Shown: positions 24,724-34,299 of the stretch, piece after piece
Position numbering within the stretch: position 1 is the stretch's first letter
How the letters are laid out: the number at the start of each line of letters is the position of its first letter
DNA from: Bacteroides sp. MSB163
GTDB taxonomy: Bacteria; Bacteroidota; Bacteroidia; Bacteroidales; Bacteroidaceae
Length of the DNA: 64,000 nucleotides
NCBI RefSeq assembly: GCF_036416795.1
Contig: NZ_CP143867.1
Span: forward strand, 124,001-188,000
Reading direction: 5' to 3'
Notes under the pieces: generated by a model
Told to the model about the DNA's origin: nothing
Database searches by the model: none
Seen by the model: only the letters and a program-made list of their open reading frames with translations
Position numbers and translations under genes: made by a program

Positions 24724-26685
24724 CTAATTAGGCAGAGGTACCATTGCCCTACGGCCATAGTTTAGTTTCAAACCTTTCTTGTAAGCCTCGGGGCCATGCA
24801 GATCTTTAATATCCATTTCATCCAGATTTACAAGGATACCGCGCGCCATAAGTCCGGCATCTTCATTTTCAAGGCGCGGTAAATTTTCAGCCGCTTCTTT
24901 CAGCTCAGGTAAAAACGGACGGATATAGTCGCGCATTTCGGGGTCTAAAGATAAACATTCCAAAGAGGAGTAACCTATTTTCCTGTCCTTTTCTTGAACC
25001 GGAGTAATAAGGCGGGCAATACCTTCCTGTGCTTTACCCAGATAAACAACAGCATAAGCTGCCTCAGAAGCTATATAAGGATTTTCGTCTTGCAGGAGTG
25101 CCAATAATGCTTGCGGACAAGTATTAATTTGATTTTCTCTGGCAAGTTTTGCATATCCTACTACTCCCCAGAATCTCATCTCCGGCAGAGGACTGGCAAT
25201 AGCTTTCTCCAATATGGGAAGAGAAGTTACAGTTGCTGTTCCCGCAATTTCAGCAAGCCCATAAAGTTCATCCAAGGGATATTTCTCTTTGCGTACTTTC
25301 TCATAAAGTATATGTCCGGTGCGTGAACTTGGGAGGAAAAAGCCCAAATCATTGGTAGTACGGATGTGGTCGGATAACGCTTGACGCATTTTAGATAAAG
25401 TTTCCGCATACTCGGGAATAGCGGATAAGTCATGCAGTTCATCCGGATCTTTTTCAAGGTCAAACAGCATTTCCGCCGGATGGGGTTCAAAAGTCAGCTT
25501 CCAGTCCGGATTGGTATTGTGACCTCCCAACACCAGCTTGTCCCAGGCTTTATTAGATGGCATTCCCCATTGATAATAATTGCGCAGAGCAAACTGGCGG
25601 TAGGGAATATAACTACGGATATACTTGAAGCGGCCATCCGTAACAGCGCGTACCGGCATGAAATGATGCAGTTGGTTGGCTGCCAATGCAAACTGTACTT
25701 CACGCTTTTCTTTACTGGCGAACTTGCCGTAAAGCGCCTTTCCTTGCATGTTCTTGGGAGGCTTTACACCTGCTAAACTAAGTACAGTAGGTCCCAGATC
25801 GGTGAAGTTCACCAAACCATTTTCTTTACCTTTAGCTCCATTTGCCAGGTGCCGCCATTTAGGAGGGAAGTAGGCTATCATAGGAACTTTCAGTCCGCTT
25901 TCGTACAGATAACCTTTACCACGCGCCACGCAACCGCCATGGTCACTGAAAAAGAAAATGATGGTATTGTCTTCCAATCCTCTAGCCTCTAAATCTTTCA
26001 GGAAGATTCCCAACCAAGTATCCACATCCTGTACCGCTTCCAGATGACCTGCATAATCCGACCGCACTTCCGGCAAATCGGGCACATAGGAAGGTAAAGT
26101 AAGTTGTTGTGGAAAAATACCCTCTTGAGTATAATCCCTGCGTCCATCAGTGTGGAAAGTACGGATACGTCCCATGTGTGAAGTTACTGTGTTATATACA
26201 GCGAAGAAAGGCTGATCCTTTCCACGTTTGGTACTATTGTAAGAAGCTGTATTGTTACATTCGTCCCAACAGCTTTTGTTATCTGTTGTAGAGTTATAAT
26301 GTGTTTTGCTATTGTTTGTGCAGTAATACCCTGCTTCGCGCAATCTTTGAGGAAAGAATATATCAGCCGGAGTATCATAAGGAACCGGGTGTATATCCAT
26401 TCCGTAAGTTGATGAATAACATCCGGTGATAAGGGATGAACGGGCTGCCGAACTTTGTGGCGCCACAGACCATGCATTCATAAATTGTATGCCACGAGCG
26501 GCCAAACTGTCTGCATTGGGCGTATGTACATCGCCATTGCCATAGCAACCAAATTCATAAGCACTGGTATCTTCGAAGGTTAGCCAAAGGATATTAGGCC
26601 TTTCGTTTTTTTTGTCAGCTGCCTCAGTATGTGAGGAATATAAACCACAGAAAGCAGTACACATAAATAAAGGTAAGTGTCTCAT
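24724..26685 (-). CDS. S1-family sulfatase with C-terminal helical-repeat region
   Basis: Removes a sulfate ester or N-sulfate from heparin fragments, in the periplasm. The 653-residue product has a signal peptide, the metal site NILWLTFEDTSAYEFGCYG and the serine-type maturation motif S78-S-A-A-R82 (S matured to formylglycine). It is a variant: Ala replaces the usual Pro. A second metal block is FFFSDHGGC. Residues about 480-640 form short alpha-helical pairs like HEAT repeats (PEMRFWGVVGYAKLA, PYIASEAAYAVVYLG), not found in the two other sulfatases of this locus. The two others look like 6-O and 2-O enzymes, so an N- or 3-O-sulfatase role is the gap to fill; this is inference. Confidence 0.88.
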   Translation of the reverse strand: MRHLPLFMCTAFCGLYSSHTEAADKKNERPNILWLTFEDTSAYEFGCYGNGDVHTPNADSLAARGIQFMNAWSVAPQSSAARSSLITGCYSSTYGMDIHPVPYDTPADIFFPQRLREAGYYCTNNSKTHYNSTTDNKSCWDECNNTASYNSTKRGKDQPFFAVYNTVTSHMGRIRTFHTDGRRDYTQEGIFPQQLTLPSYVPDLPEVRSDYAGHLEAVQDVDTWLGIFLKDLEARGLEDNTIIFFFSDHGGCVARGKGYLYESGLKVPMIAYFPPKWRHLANGAKGKENGLVNFTDLGPTVLSLAGVKPPKNMQGKALYGKFASKEKREVQFALAANQLHHFMPVRAVTDGRFKYIRSYIPYRQFALRNYYQWGMPSNKAWDKLVLGGHNTNPDWKLTFEPHPAEMLFDLEKDPDELHDLSAIPEYAETLSKMRQALSDHIRTTNDLGFFLPSSRTGHILYEKVRKEKYPLDELYGLAEIAGTATVTSLPILEKAIASPLPEMRFWGVVGYAKLARENQINTCPQALLALLQDENPYIASEAAYAVVYLGKAQEGIARLITPVQEKDRKIGYSSLECLSLDPEMRDYIRPFLPELKEAAENLPRLENEDAGLMARGILVNLDEMDIKDLHGPEAYKKGLKLNYGRRAMVPLPN

Positions 26686-26721
26686 AAAATAGTATATATT
26701 AAGGATAATAAATTCTTGAGG

Positions 26722-26729
26722 CTAAAGTA
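26722..26729 (-). promoter_or_regulatory. -7 box of the sulfatase-PL13 unit
   Basis: TACTTTAG on the minus strand differs from TAnnTTTG at one base. It is 36 bp upstream of the ATG at 26685 and 42 bp from the left operator arm at 26772. Confidence 0.4.
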
Positions 26730-26771
26730 GGGCGTTTATGAATAACAAGCGCTTTCTTATGTCGAAAAGAG

Positions 26772-26814
26772 TGCTAATATTGTTTCGACAAACTATATTT
26801 CGACAATATTAGCA
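26772..26814. promoter_or_regulatory. 12-bp inverted repeat, candidate operator of the hybrid regulator
   Basis: TGCTAATATTGT (26772-26783) and ACAATATTAGCA (26803-26814) are exact reverse complements, 19 bp apart, in the middle of the 247-bp gap between two divergent genes of the heparin locus. The direct repeat TTTCGACAA (26783 and 26798, 15 bp apart) lies inside. The same 12-mer recurs once more in the window, upstream of the locus susC (34300-34311). Each divergent promoter thus has one arm facing it. Confidence 0.7.
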
Positions 26815-26899
26815 GTGATTCAACAAAATTACGGTTGGTCATAGACGAATATGGATAAGATATTATATAAAAGAGGTGAGAAGACTGGAGGCGAAACTT

Positions 26900-26907
26900 T
26901 ACTTTTG
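26900..26907 (+). promoter_or_regulatory. -7 box of the 632-residue protein gene
   Basis: TACTTTTG, 25 bp upstream of the ATG at 26933 and about 86 bp downstream of the right operator arm. No TTTG at -33, as expected for a promoter needing an activator. Confidence 0.5.
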
Positions 26908-26932
26908 AAATAATAATCTAATCAAAAAAAAC

Positions 26933-28831
26933 ATGAGAAGCTTAATCTTAGTACTATTACTGTTAAATGCATTATTCTTATCTGCCCAAGAGGTTACCAG
27001 CAACAATCTGTCATTTGACAATTCTTTACGTACGGAATCAGAAAAGTTATTAACGGAGTGGATGGACACATTCCTGACTTATCAATGCGACAATTTACAT
27101 CCGTCTCTCAATGGTGGCGTGCTGTGCCCTGCCTGTGCCCGCATTCATGGGCGCATCGGAGATGCCGTACTCCCTTTAATGTATCTGGCTGATAAAACAC
27201 ACAAAGAGAAATACCTTCTTGCTGCCAAACGCCTGATGGCCTGGATGGAAAACGTGCATCTTCCCAATGGCTCGTGGATGAACGATGTGCATGTCTCCGA
27301 CTGGAACGGTACAACAGTCTTCGCTTCCATAGCTCTTTATGAAGCATTGCATTACCATGGTCATTTATTAGATGATTCTACCCGGAACCATTGGAAACAA
27401 AGGCTGATAGAAGCCGGTGAGTTCATGCTGGCAACTCCTTTTATATACAGCCGCAAACGGGAAGGTATGCGGAATATGAACGTGAATTATTCAGCTTCAG
27501 CCACCTATGCATTGTATGCCATTGGAGAGATGTGCAACCGACCTGATTTTCAAAAAGAAGCCCGTCAGATAGCTGCCGATCTAAAAAACTTTTTCACTGA
27601 AAATGAAACTTTTCTATATGGCGAAGGTCCCAATATAGAATCAAAGACAAAAAACGGCTGTCTTCCGGTAGACCTGCTCTATAATGTAGAAGAATCCTTG
27701 CCGAATATGGTATATTACGCCCTTATGGCGAAAGACACTGATTTACTGGCTCTCGTTGACCGTTCAATGGCTACTCACCTGGAGTTTATGTTGCCCGATG
27801 GTGCCTGGGATAATAGCTGGGGAACCCGTAGTTTTAAATGGACTTATTGGGGCGGACGTACCAGTGATGGTTTTATGGGAGGCTATTATGCGATGGCTGC
27901 CCAACATCCGGAATATTTAGAAGCAATCCATCGTAATATACAATTATTGAAAAAGGCTACTTCCGAAGGTCTGCTTTATGGTGGCATGCATTATCGGGTT
28001 TCCGGTATTCCTCCATGCATCCATCATACATTCGGTCACGCCAAAGCAATCACTTCTTTTTTAGAACTTCCTCCCCTGAATATTACTTCTTCCCAAAAAC
28101 TTCCGCGTGACAAGACCTATGGTATGAAATACTTCAAGGACATCCACACCTGGCTTATCTCTCAAGGCCCCTGGCGTGCTACATTCACCGGATATGACGC
28201 AGAATATAAAATCAAAGGTACTCATCCGATGGGAGGTGTACTCTCTATGTTGTGGCATGCACAGGCAGGACCTGTTTTTGCTGCTACAATGAACCAATAC
28301 CAGTTGATTGAAGCGCCTAATATGCAGAGTAATAACCGTAAGTATATCATGGGAGGTACACCGCGGATCGAGTTTAAGCAAAATGGAACTGTATATAGCA
28401 ATTTGGATGACCTGAATACAGATATCAGCTGTGATACAGAAAAAGATGGTTATCGGTTTACCGTGAATACTCATTTAGTCGATATAAATCAAAAAGCATC
28501 TTCTCATGGGGAAATTCCAATTACAGTTGATTATATCTATACCCAACAAGGCATCGAAATAGACGTAGAAAACTGCTATGACGCTGCATATCTTATGTTA
28601 CCGGTCATTGCATCACCTACAGAAGAGGTGAAAGTAACTCCCAAAGAAGCATACATAAACAAAGAGGGAGGAATTTTATCCATCCTATGTACAGCCGGAC
28701 ATATAGAAGTAGCGCCGACCGATAAAGATAGACGAATATTTAATCCGGTTCCTGGTTTTTCTTTTGTACCTTTGCGAATAATTCCCAATAGTTCGGAGAA
28801 GAAAATTCATTTAAAGATTCTTTTTCGTTAA
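26933..28831 (+). CDS. secreted protein of unassigned family, possible glycan lyase or hydrolase
   Basis: A 632-residue product with a signal peptide (about 1-18). I cannot assign it to a CAZy family. The first about 400 residues look like an alpha/alpha-toroid: paired helices with CPACARIHGRIGDAV (65-79), DVHVSDWNGTTVFASIAL (about 122-139) and a conserved-looking CIHHTFGHAKA (about 361-371). The remainder is beta-rich (TVDYIYTQQGIEIDVEN), as in toroid plus beta-sandwich lyases of the heparinase II/III type. The position inside a heparin locus, behind a promoter with the shared operator, makes a role on heparin or heparan sulfate likely. A GH88/GH105-like hydrolase is the other option. Confidence 0.7.
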   Translation: MRSLILVLLLLNALFLSAQEVTSNNLSFDNSLRTESEKLLTEWMDTFLTYQCDNLHPSLNGGVLCPACARIHGRIGDAVLPLMYLADKTHKEKYLLAAKRLMAWMENVHLPNGSWMNDVHVSDWNGTTVFASIALYEALHYHGHLLDDSTRNHWKQRLIEAGEFMLATPFIYSRKREGMRNMNVNYSASATYALYAIGEMCNRPDFQKEARQIAADLKNFFTENETFLYGEGPNIESKTKNGCLPVDLLYNVEESLPNMVYYALMAKDTDLLALVDRSMATHLEFMLPDGAWDNSWGTRSFKWTYWGGRTSDGFMGGYYAMAAQHPEYLEAIHRNIQLLKKATSEGLLYGGMHYRVSGIPPCIHHTFGHAKAITSFLELPPLNITSSQKLPRDKTYGMKYFKDIHTWLISQGPWRATFTGYDAEYKIKGTHPMGGVLSMLWHAQAGPVFAATMNQYQLIEAPNMQSNNRKYIMGGTPRIEFKQNGTVYSNLDDLNTDISCDTEKDGYRFTVNTHLVDINQKASSHGEIPITVDYIYTQQGIEIDVENCYDAAYLMLPVIASPTEEVKVTPKEAYINKEGGILSILCTAGHIEVAPTDKDRRIFNPVPGFSFVPLRIIPNSSEKKIHLKILFR

Positions 28832-28869
28832 TATATTATTGTAAGTATACCTCATAATAGGATACAACT

Positions 28870-31800
28870 ATGAAAAGAAAACAAATTTTGTTAGTACTTT
28901 TAGGAGTGTTATTTCCATATATATTGAATGCCGGAGTAACGGAAGATATTTATTTCTCTCATATCGGCATGGAAGATGGGTTGTCACACAGTACGATATT
29001 TGCAATTAATCAGGATAAAGAAGGGAATTTATGGTTTGCCACATACGACGGCGTGAACAAATACGATGGCTACAACTTCACCGTGTACCGCCACGAATAT
29101 ACGAATCCCAATAGCATTGCCAGCGATATAACCCGATGCATAGCCATCGATGATTCAGATCATATATGGGTAGGAACACGTGAAGGTCTGTCTCTTTACA
29201 ATCACCGCAAAAACATTTTCTCCAATTACTACTATAAAAAGAATGGCATCAATGTGCCTATAAACAGCATCGCTCCCATTAAAGAAAACTGGCTGATGCT
29301 GGGCACGACTGAAGGTATTTTACTTTTTGATATAGAAAAAGAATGCTTTTTGAATGATACTCTGCCTTCACTGCATTTGCTGAAACCAACCGCTTTAAAA
29401 CGTCAGGGAGAATACATTTATATAGGTGCCGAAGATGGGCTATACACTTATACACTATCAGGAGGAAAACTGGAAAAATTGATAAGTATGCCTGCAGGCG
29501 TACGAATACATGCTATTTTATGTCAGATGTTCAGCCGTATCTGGATGGCAACCGAGGGGAATGGACTATTTATGTACGATTCCAGAACTAAGGAACTGAA
29601 GAACTATCGGTATAAAAGTGAACAGCCCGGTTTAAATTCCAATTATGTACGTTCATTGGAGCTGGATACGGAAAATCGTTTATGGGTAGGTACCTACGGC
29701 GGATTGAATATTTATAAAGAAGCAACCGATAATTTCTCTTCTATAAAAAGTTCCGAGATACAAGAAGGAAGTTTATCACAGAATTCCGTCCGAAGCATTT
29801 TCAGAGATTCTCAAGGTGGTATGTGGTTGGGAACTTATTGGGGTGGATTGAACTATTATCATCCCCTTTGTAACCGTTTTCAACGTATCAAGCATGTTCC
29901 TTTTCTGAATTCGCTTAGTAATAATGTAGTAAGCTGCATTATAGAAGACAGTGAACATAACCTATGGATCGGAACAAGTGATGGCGGATTGAATTTCTAT
30001 GATTCCACCTCAAAATTATATAAGAATTATCTGTTTAAATCAGGATCGTTAGATGTACCTTTCAAGGATATTAAAACAGTGTATGTAGACGAGGAACATG
30101 ATAAAGTATATGTGGGAGCCCATGCCGGAGGTATGATGGTACTCCAACGTAAATCAGGACAGGTGGAATACTTCAATCGCCAAAACAGTAACTTACCCAG
30201 TAACAATATCTATTCTATTATCTCCGATGAGAATGGAGGATTATGGATCGCTTCACTGGAACATCTCTTGCACTTCGATATAGATAAGCGCAATTTTACG
30301 ATTATTGATAAAGATAAAAATGGGCGTAAATTACAACAATATAATCGTTTGCTGTTTCGTGACTCCAAGAAGCGTATATGGGTAGGAGGTGAGATGGGGG
30401 TATCTGTTTATAATCAGATAAGAACAGATTTCCTGCCCAATACAGATTTCCATATAGACCCGATACTACAGCAGGCATTTGTGAATTGCTTTTATGAATC
30501 TACATCGGGATATATCTGGATCGGGACACGTAGCGGGCTTTTCGCTATGAAAGAAGGAAGTAAGGAGCTATTGCAGTATACCACGGCAGATGGTTTGCCG
30601 AGTAATGTTATTTATGGCATCATGGAAGATGCTTACGCTCGTTTGTGGATAAGTACCAATCAAGGATTAAGTTGCCTGAATCCGGAAAATGGAAAGTTCC
30701 GTAACTTTACTATATTGGACGGTTTACAGGGAAATCAGTTTAATGCCGGATCTTATTGTCGTCAAGATAACGGTTACATGTTATTCGGGGGTGTCAACGG
30801 CATTACATTATTCCGTCCGGAAACACTGATTGACAATCCTTATGCTCCTAAACCGGTAATCAACAAGCTGTTTGTTTACAATAAGGAAGTCCTTCCCAAC
30901 GACGAAACGGGAATATTGAGTGAAACGATTGAATATGCAGATCATATCACCTTATCCTCCTCCCAAAATTCATTCGCCATTTCTTTCGTAGTGTCCAACT
31001 ATATTGCCGGCAAACACAATACTTTTGCTTATAAACTGGAAGGGTATAATGACGAATGGTACAGACAGAACGATACCAGTCCGGTTTCGTATTCTAATTT
31101 GCCAGCAGGTGACTATACTTTTTATATAAAAGCAGCGAACAATGACGGTAAATGGAATGAGGAACCGACTGTACTTCATATTCGCGTCCTGCCTGTTTGG
31201 TACTGTACCTGGTGGGCACTTTCACTGTTTGCTCTGTCTTTCATGCTGATGGTATTTGGCATTGTCCGCTATTTCTGGTTGCGTAAAAGTATGCAGGCTG
31301 AAATTCTTATGGAAAGACTGGACAAGGAAAAACAGGAAGAAATCAGCCAGATGAAAATCCGTTTTTATGTTAATATATCACATGAATTGCGCACTCCGCT
31401 TACTCTCATTGTGGCCCCTTTGCAAGAATTGCTAAGTCGCATATCAGGGCATTGGGAACATAAGCAACTACTGTATATACAAAGAAATACAAACCGCCTG
31501 TTGCATTTGGTCAACCAATTGATGGATTACCGGCGGGCAGAATTGGGAATCTTTGAACTAAGATTGGTAAGTGCCAATGCTTACAAGAAGGTCTTGAATA
31601 GTTTCATGAACTATGAAAGTTTATCAAAGAAAAAAGATATAGACTATAATTTCTATACGGAGTTGCAGGATAAAGAACTGCTATTCGATGAAAACTACCT
31701 GGATCTGATTGTTAATAACTTACTGTCGAATGCGTTTAAATATACCGAAGAAGGAGAAAGTATTACGGTAAAACTGTATCTGGAGGAACAGAATCTTGTA

Positions 31801-32904
31801 CTGCAAGTTACAGATACAGGTATCGGTATTCCCAAAGAAAAACAGGAGAAGATTTTTGAACGGTTCTATCAAGTGGAAAGCGGACGTGAAGGAAGCGGTA
31901 TTGGTCTTTCCCTTGTACAACGATTAGTTGAATTACATCATGGAAAGATCACATTAGAGAGTGAGCCCGGAAAAGGTTCTACTTTCTCCATTTACTTGCC
32001 ACAAGATAAATCTGCATATAGCCGTGAAGAACTGCTTGGAGGAGAAGAGAACGCAGACAATCAACGGGTATACTCTACGAATGCGCACGACGTATATATC
32101 GGTGATGAAGAAGAAGCCGATATAGAAAGCAAAGAAGATGAAGATACAAATAAACGAGGAACACTCCTTGTGGTAGAAGATAATAAAGAATTAAGGCAAT
32201 ATCTGGTAAATGGATTGTCCGGCTTATTCAATATGCTGGAAGCTGAAAATGGGCAAAAGGCATTAGACATTCTGAAAGAGAATGAAGTTGACCTAATTAT
32301 AACGGATGTCATGATGCCCGTAATGGATGGTGCCAAATTATGTAAGTTGGTAAAACAAAACCTGCGAACTTGTCATATCCCCGTATATATGCTATCTGCC
32401 AAGGCAGATATTAAATACCAGTTGGAAGGTTTGCAGGTAGGGGCAGATGATTACATAGCCAAACCTTTCTCTATGGCAGTGCTGAGAGCTAAGATTATGA
32501 ACATGTTACGCACACGTCATCGTATCTTTGAGCACTATTCCAATACGGTTGAAATAGAACCGGAAAAACTGACCAATAATACTATGGATGAAGAACTGCT
32601 GAGAAAAGCTATTGCAGTGATTGAAAAGAATATGGATAACGTAGAATTCTCCACAGAGCAATTTGCACGTGAGATGAACATGAGCCGATCCAATCTACAT
32701 CTGAAATTAAAAGCAATAACAGGGAAGTCTGCTATCGACTTTATCCATAAAATACGTTTTAACCGTGCATGCCAACTTTTGCAGGAAGGAAAATACAACG
32801 TTTCTGAAATCAGCTTTATGGTGGGATACAATACTCCCTCTTATTTTGCAGCACGCTTCAAAAAATATATAGGTTGCCTACCTACCGAATATGGAAAGAA
32901 ATAA
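28870..32904 (+). CDS. hybrid two-component system sensor-regulator
   Basis: Senses a heparin-derived oligosaccharide in the periplasm and activates the locus, all in one 1344-residue inner-membrane protein. In order: a signal peptide, two seven-bladed propellers of Reg_prop repeats (about 25-690, for example LWFATYDGVNKYDG), a Y_Y_Y domain (about 695-770), a membrane helix (about 778-805), HisKA with His838 in ISHELRTP, HATPase (NNLLSNAFKYTEEG; DTGIGIP; GSGIGLSL), a receiver with Asp1146 in IITDVMMPVMDG, and an AraC-type DNA-binding domain at the C-terminus (FAREMNMSRSNLHLKLKA; VSEISFMVGYNTPSYFAARF). Its likely binding sites are the 12-mers at 26772-26814 and 34300-34311. Confidence 0.96.
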   Translation: MKRKQILLVLLGVLFPYILNAGVTEDIYFSHIGMEDGLSHSTIFAINQDKEGNLWFATYDGVNKYDGYNFTVYRHEYTNPNSIASDITRCIAIDDSDHIWVGTREGLSLYNHRKNIFSNYYYKKNGINVPINSIAPIKENWLMLGTTEGILLFDIEKECFLNDTLPSLHLLKPTALKRQGEYIYIGAEDGLYTYTLSGGKLEKLISMPAGVRIHAILCQMFSRIWMATEGNGLFMYDSRTKELKNYRYKSEQPGLNSNYVRSLELDTENRLWVGTYGGLNIYKEATDNFSSIKSSEIQEGSLSQNSVRSIFRDSQGGMWLGTYWGGLNYYHPLCNRFQRIKHVPFLNSLSNNVVSCIIEDSEHNLWIGTSDGGLNFYDSTSKLYKNYLFKSGSLDVPFKDIKTVYVDEEHDKVYVGAHAGGMMVLQRKSGQVEYFNRQNSNLPSNNIYSIISDENGGLWIASLEHLLHFDIDKRNFTIIDKDKNGRKLQQYNRLLFRDSKKRIWVGGEMGVSVYNQIRTDFLPNTDFHIDPILQQAFVNCFYESTSGYIWIGTRSGLFAMKEGSKELLQYTTADGLPSNVIYGIMEDAYARLWISTNQGLSCLNPENGKFRNFTILDGLQGNQFNAGSYCRQDNGYMLFGGVNGITLFRPETLIDNPYAPKPVINKLFVYNKEVLPNDETGILSETIEYADHITLSSSQNSFAISFVVSNYIAGKHNTFAYKLEGYNDEWYRQNDTSPVSYSNLPAGDYTFYIKAANNDGKWNEEPTVLHIRVLPVWYCTWWALSLFALSFMLMVFGIVRYFWLRKSMQAEILMERLDKEKQEEISQMKIRFYVNISHELRTPLTLIVAPLQELLSRISGHWEHKQLLYIQRNTNRLLHLVNQLMDYRRAELGIFELRLVSANAYKKVLNSFMNYESLSKKKDIDYNFYTELQDKELLFDENYLDLIVNNLLSNAFKYTEEGESITVKLYLEEQNLVLQVTDTGIGIPKEKQEKIFERFYQVESGREGSGIGLSLVQRLVELHHGKITLESEPGKGSTFSIYLPQDKSAYSREELLGGEENADNQRVYSTNAHDVYIGDEEEADIESKEDEDTNKRGTLLVVEDNKELRQYLVNGLSGLFNMLEAENGQKALDILKENEVDLIITDVMMPVMDGAKLCKLVKQNLRTCHIPVYMLSAKADIKYQLEGLQVGADDYIAKPFSMAVLRAKIMNMLRTRHRIFEHYSNTVEIEPEKLTNNTMDEELLRKAIAVIEKNMDNVEFSTEQFAREMNMSRSNLHLKLKAITGKSAIDFIHKIRFNRACQLLQEGKYNVSEISFMVGYNTPSYFAARFKKYIGCLPTEYGKK

Positions 32905-32907
32905 GAT

Positions 32908-34050
32908 ATGAAAATGCATTGTACATGGACTCTATTAATTGTTCTGCCCTTGTTAGTGGCATGCAAACCAACTAAGCCATTATCCCTTTCTGTCACTGAA
33001 GTCGCACAGATTAAGGCAGACGGTAAATCCCTCCGGCTTTTCTGTTTGACAAACAGAAATGGAATGGCTATCAAAGTCACCAACTTTGCTGCCTCGCTGA
33101 CATCTGTTTCTGTGCCCGACAAAAAGGGAAACTTCGAACAGGTGGTGTTAGGCTTCGATAGTTTAGAAAGTTATCTGGGAAGACATCCAAAATTTGGTGC
33201 TACCGTAGGCAGGTTTGCCAATAGGATCAGGCATGGAGAATTTCGCCTGGATAACCAAGTCTTTCAGCTTGAAAAGAACAGTAAAGGAAATTCAGTTCAT
33301 GGCGGAAGCCGGGGATTCAATACTCAAGTCTTCGAAACAGATACCTTTTATGTAGCAGGAGACACGGCAGTTGTTGTCTTTTCCTATAAAAGCCCTCATC
33401 TTGAAGGAGGATTTCCAGGCAATCTTAATTTGTCAATTGCCTACAAACTAACGAATCGCAATGAAGTGATCCTGCAATATACGGCAACTACCGACCGGCC
33501 TACCGTTGTGAACTTCACCAATCACAGTTATTTCAACCTGACCGGATGTAAAAAGCCTGTACTGAACCATCTATATATGCTGCATGCAGACTCTATTACT
33601 CCGGTAGATTCAATTGGAGTTCCAACAGGAGAGCTTAAGGCAGTAGCAGGAACGGAGTATGACTTCAGGACTCCTCAAACCGCCGAAAAACGAATCCGAC
33701 TCATGAAAAAGACTTATGACATCAACTATAAGTTAAACAAACGTCCGAATACTTTGGAGTTAGTGGCTATAGTTACAGAACCCACATCAGGAAGAACACT
33801 GAAAGCATATACCACCGAACCCGGGATGCAATTCTATATTCCAAGCTCCAACATGGATTATCTGAATGGTCATGGCAATAGGAAATATGGCAAATATTAT
33901 GGATTCTGCCTCGAAATGCAGCATTTTCCCGATTCTCCCAATAAATCCCATTTTCCTACTACAGTATTGCGACCGGGCGAAACATACCTACAGACTACAG
34001 TCTATAAGTTTGAAAATTCATCAGAACCTGAAATGTCATCTCCATATTAG
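32908..34050 (+). CDS. galM: aldose 1-epimerase, lipoprotein
   Basis: Interconverts alpha and beta anomers of a sugar. The 380-residue product has a lipobox (LLVAC, Cys19), the family blocks GATVGRFANRI, NSVHGGSRGF, VVNFTNHSYFNLTG (catalytic His region), GTEYDFR and the late CLEMQHFPDSPN. Its start is 3 bp after the stop of the hybrid regulator, so the two are cotranscribed. Presence of an exported mutarotase in a heparin locus is unusual; it may speed anomer exchange of the reducing amino sugar before enzymes or the importer act. Confidence 0.92.
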   Translation: MKMHCTWTLLIVLPLLVACKPTKPLSLSVTEVAQIKADGKSLRLFCLTNRNGMAIKVTNFAASLTSVSVPDKKGNFEQVVLGFDSLESYLGRHPKFGATVGRFANRIRHGEFRLDNQVFQLEKNSKGNSVHGGSRGFNTQVFETDTFYVAGDTAVVVFSYKSPHLEGGFPGNLNLSIAYKLTNRNEVILQYTATTDRPTVVNFTNHSYFNLTGCKKPVLNHLYMLHADSITPVDSIGVPTGELKAVAGTEYDFRTPQTAEKRIRLMKKTYDINYKLNKRPNTLELVAIVTEPTSGRTLKAYTTEPGMQFYIPSSNMDYLNGHGNRKYGKYYGFCLEMQHFPDSPNKSHFPTTVLRPGETYLQTTVYKFENSSEPEMSSPY

Positions 34051-34051
34051 A

Positions 34052-34182
34052 TCCGTATCTGCTCCGTACCTACTCCGTACTAAGTCCGTGTCATAGAGTA
34101 CGAAGGTGATACGGAGCAGATACGGAGATAATACAGAGATAACACGGAGATAGTACGGAGATGATACGGAGATGATACGGAG
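34052..34182. repeat. 11-bp-spaced array, four TCCGTA words then seven inverted
   Basis: TCCGTAN/TCCGTGT starts at 34052, 34063, 34074 and 34085, then inverted ACGGAG (one ACAGAG) starts at 34111, 34122, 34133, 34144, 34155, 34166 and 34177. Every step within a block is exactly 11 bp, one DNA turn. The two blocks can pair as a long stem. It starts just after the galM stop and ends about 120 bp before the susC operator; it may insulate the regulator unit from susC. Confidence 0.93.
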
Positions 34183-34299
34183 ATGTCAAAATGCCCTTTC
34201 AGTTGTTAATTTCACATACAACCTATTTATTTAACATATACGTATCCCCTCTCCTATAGCTTTGTAGCGCATATTTTACACAAAAATAGCCTAAGATGA

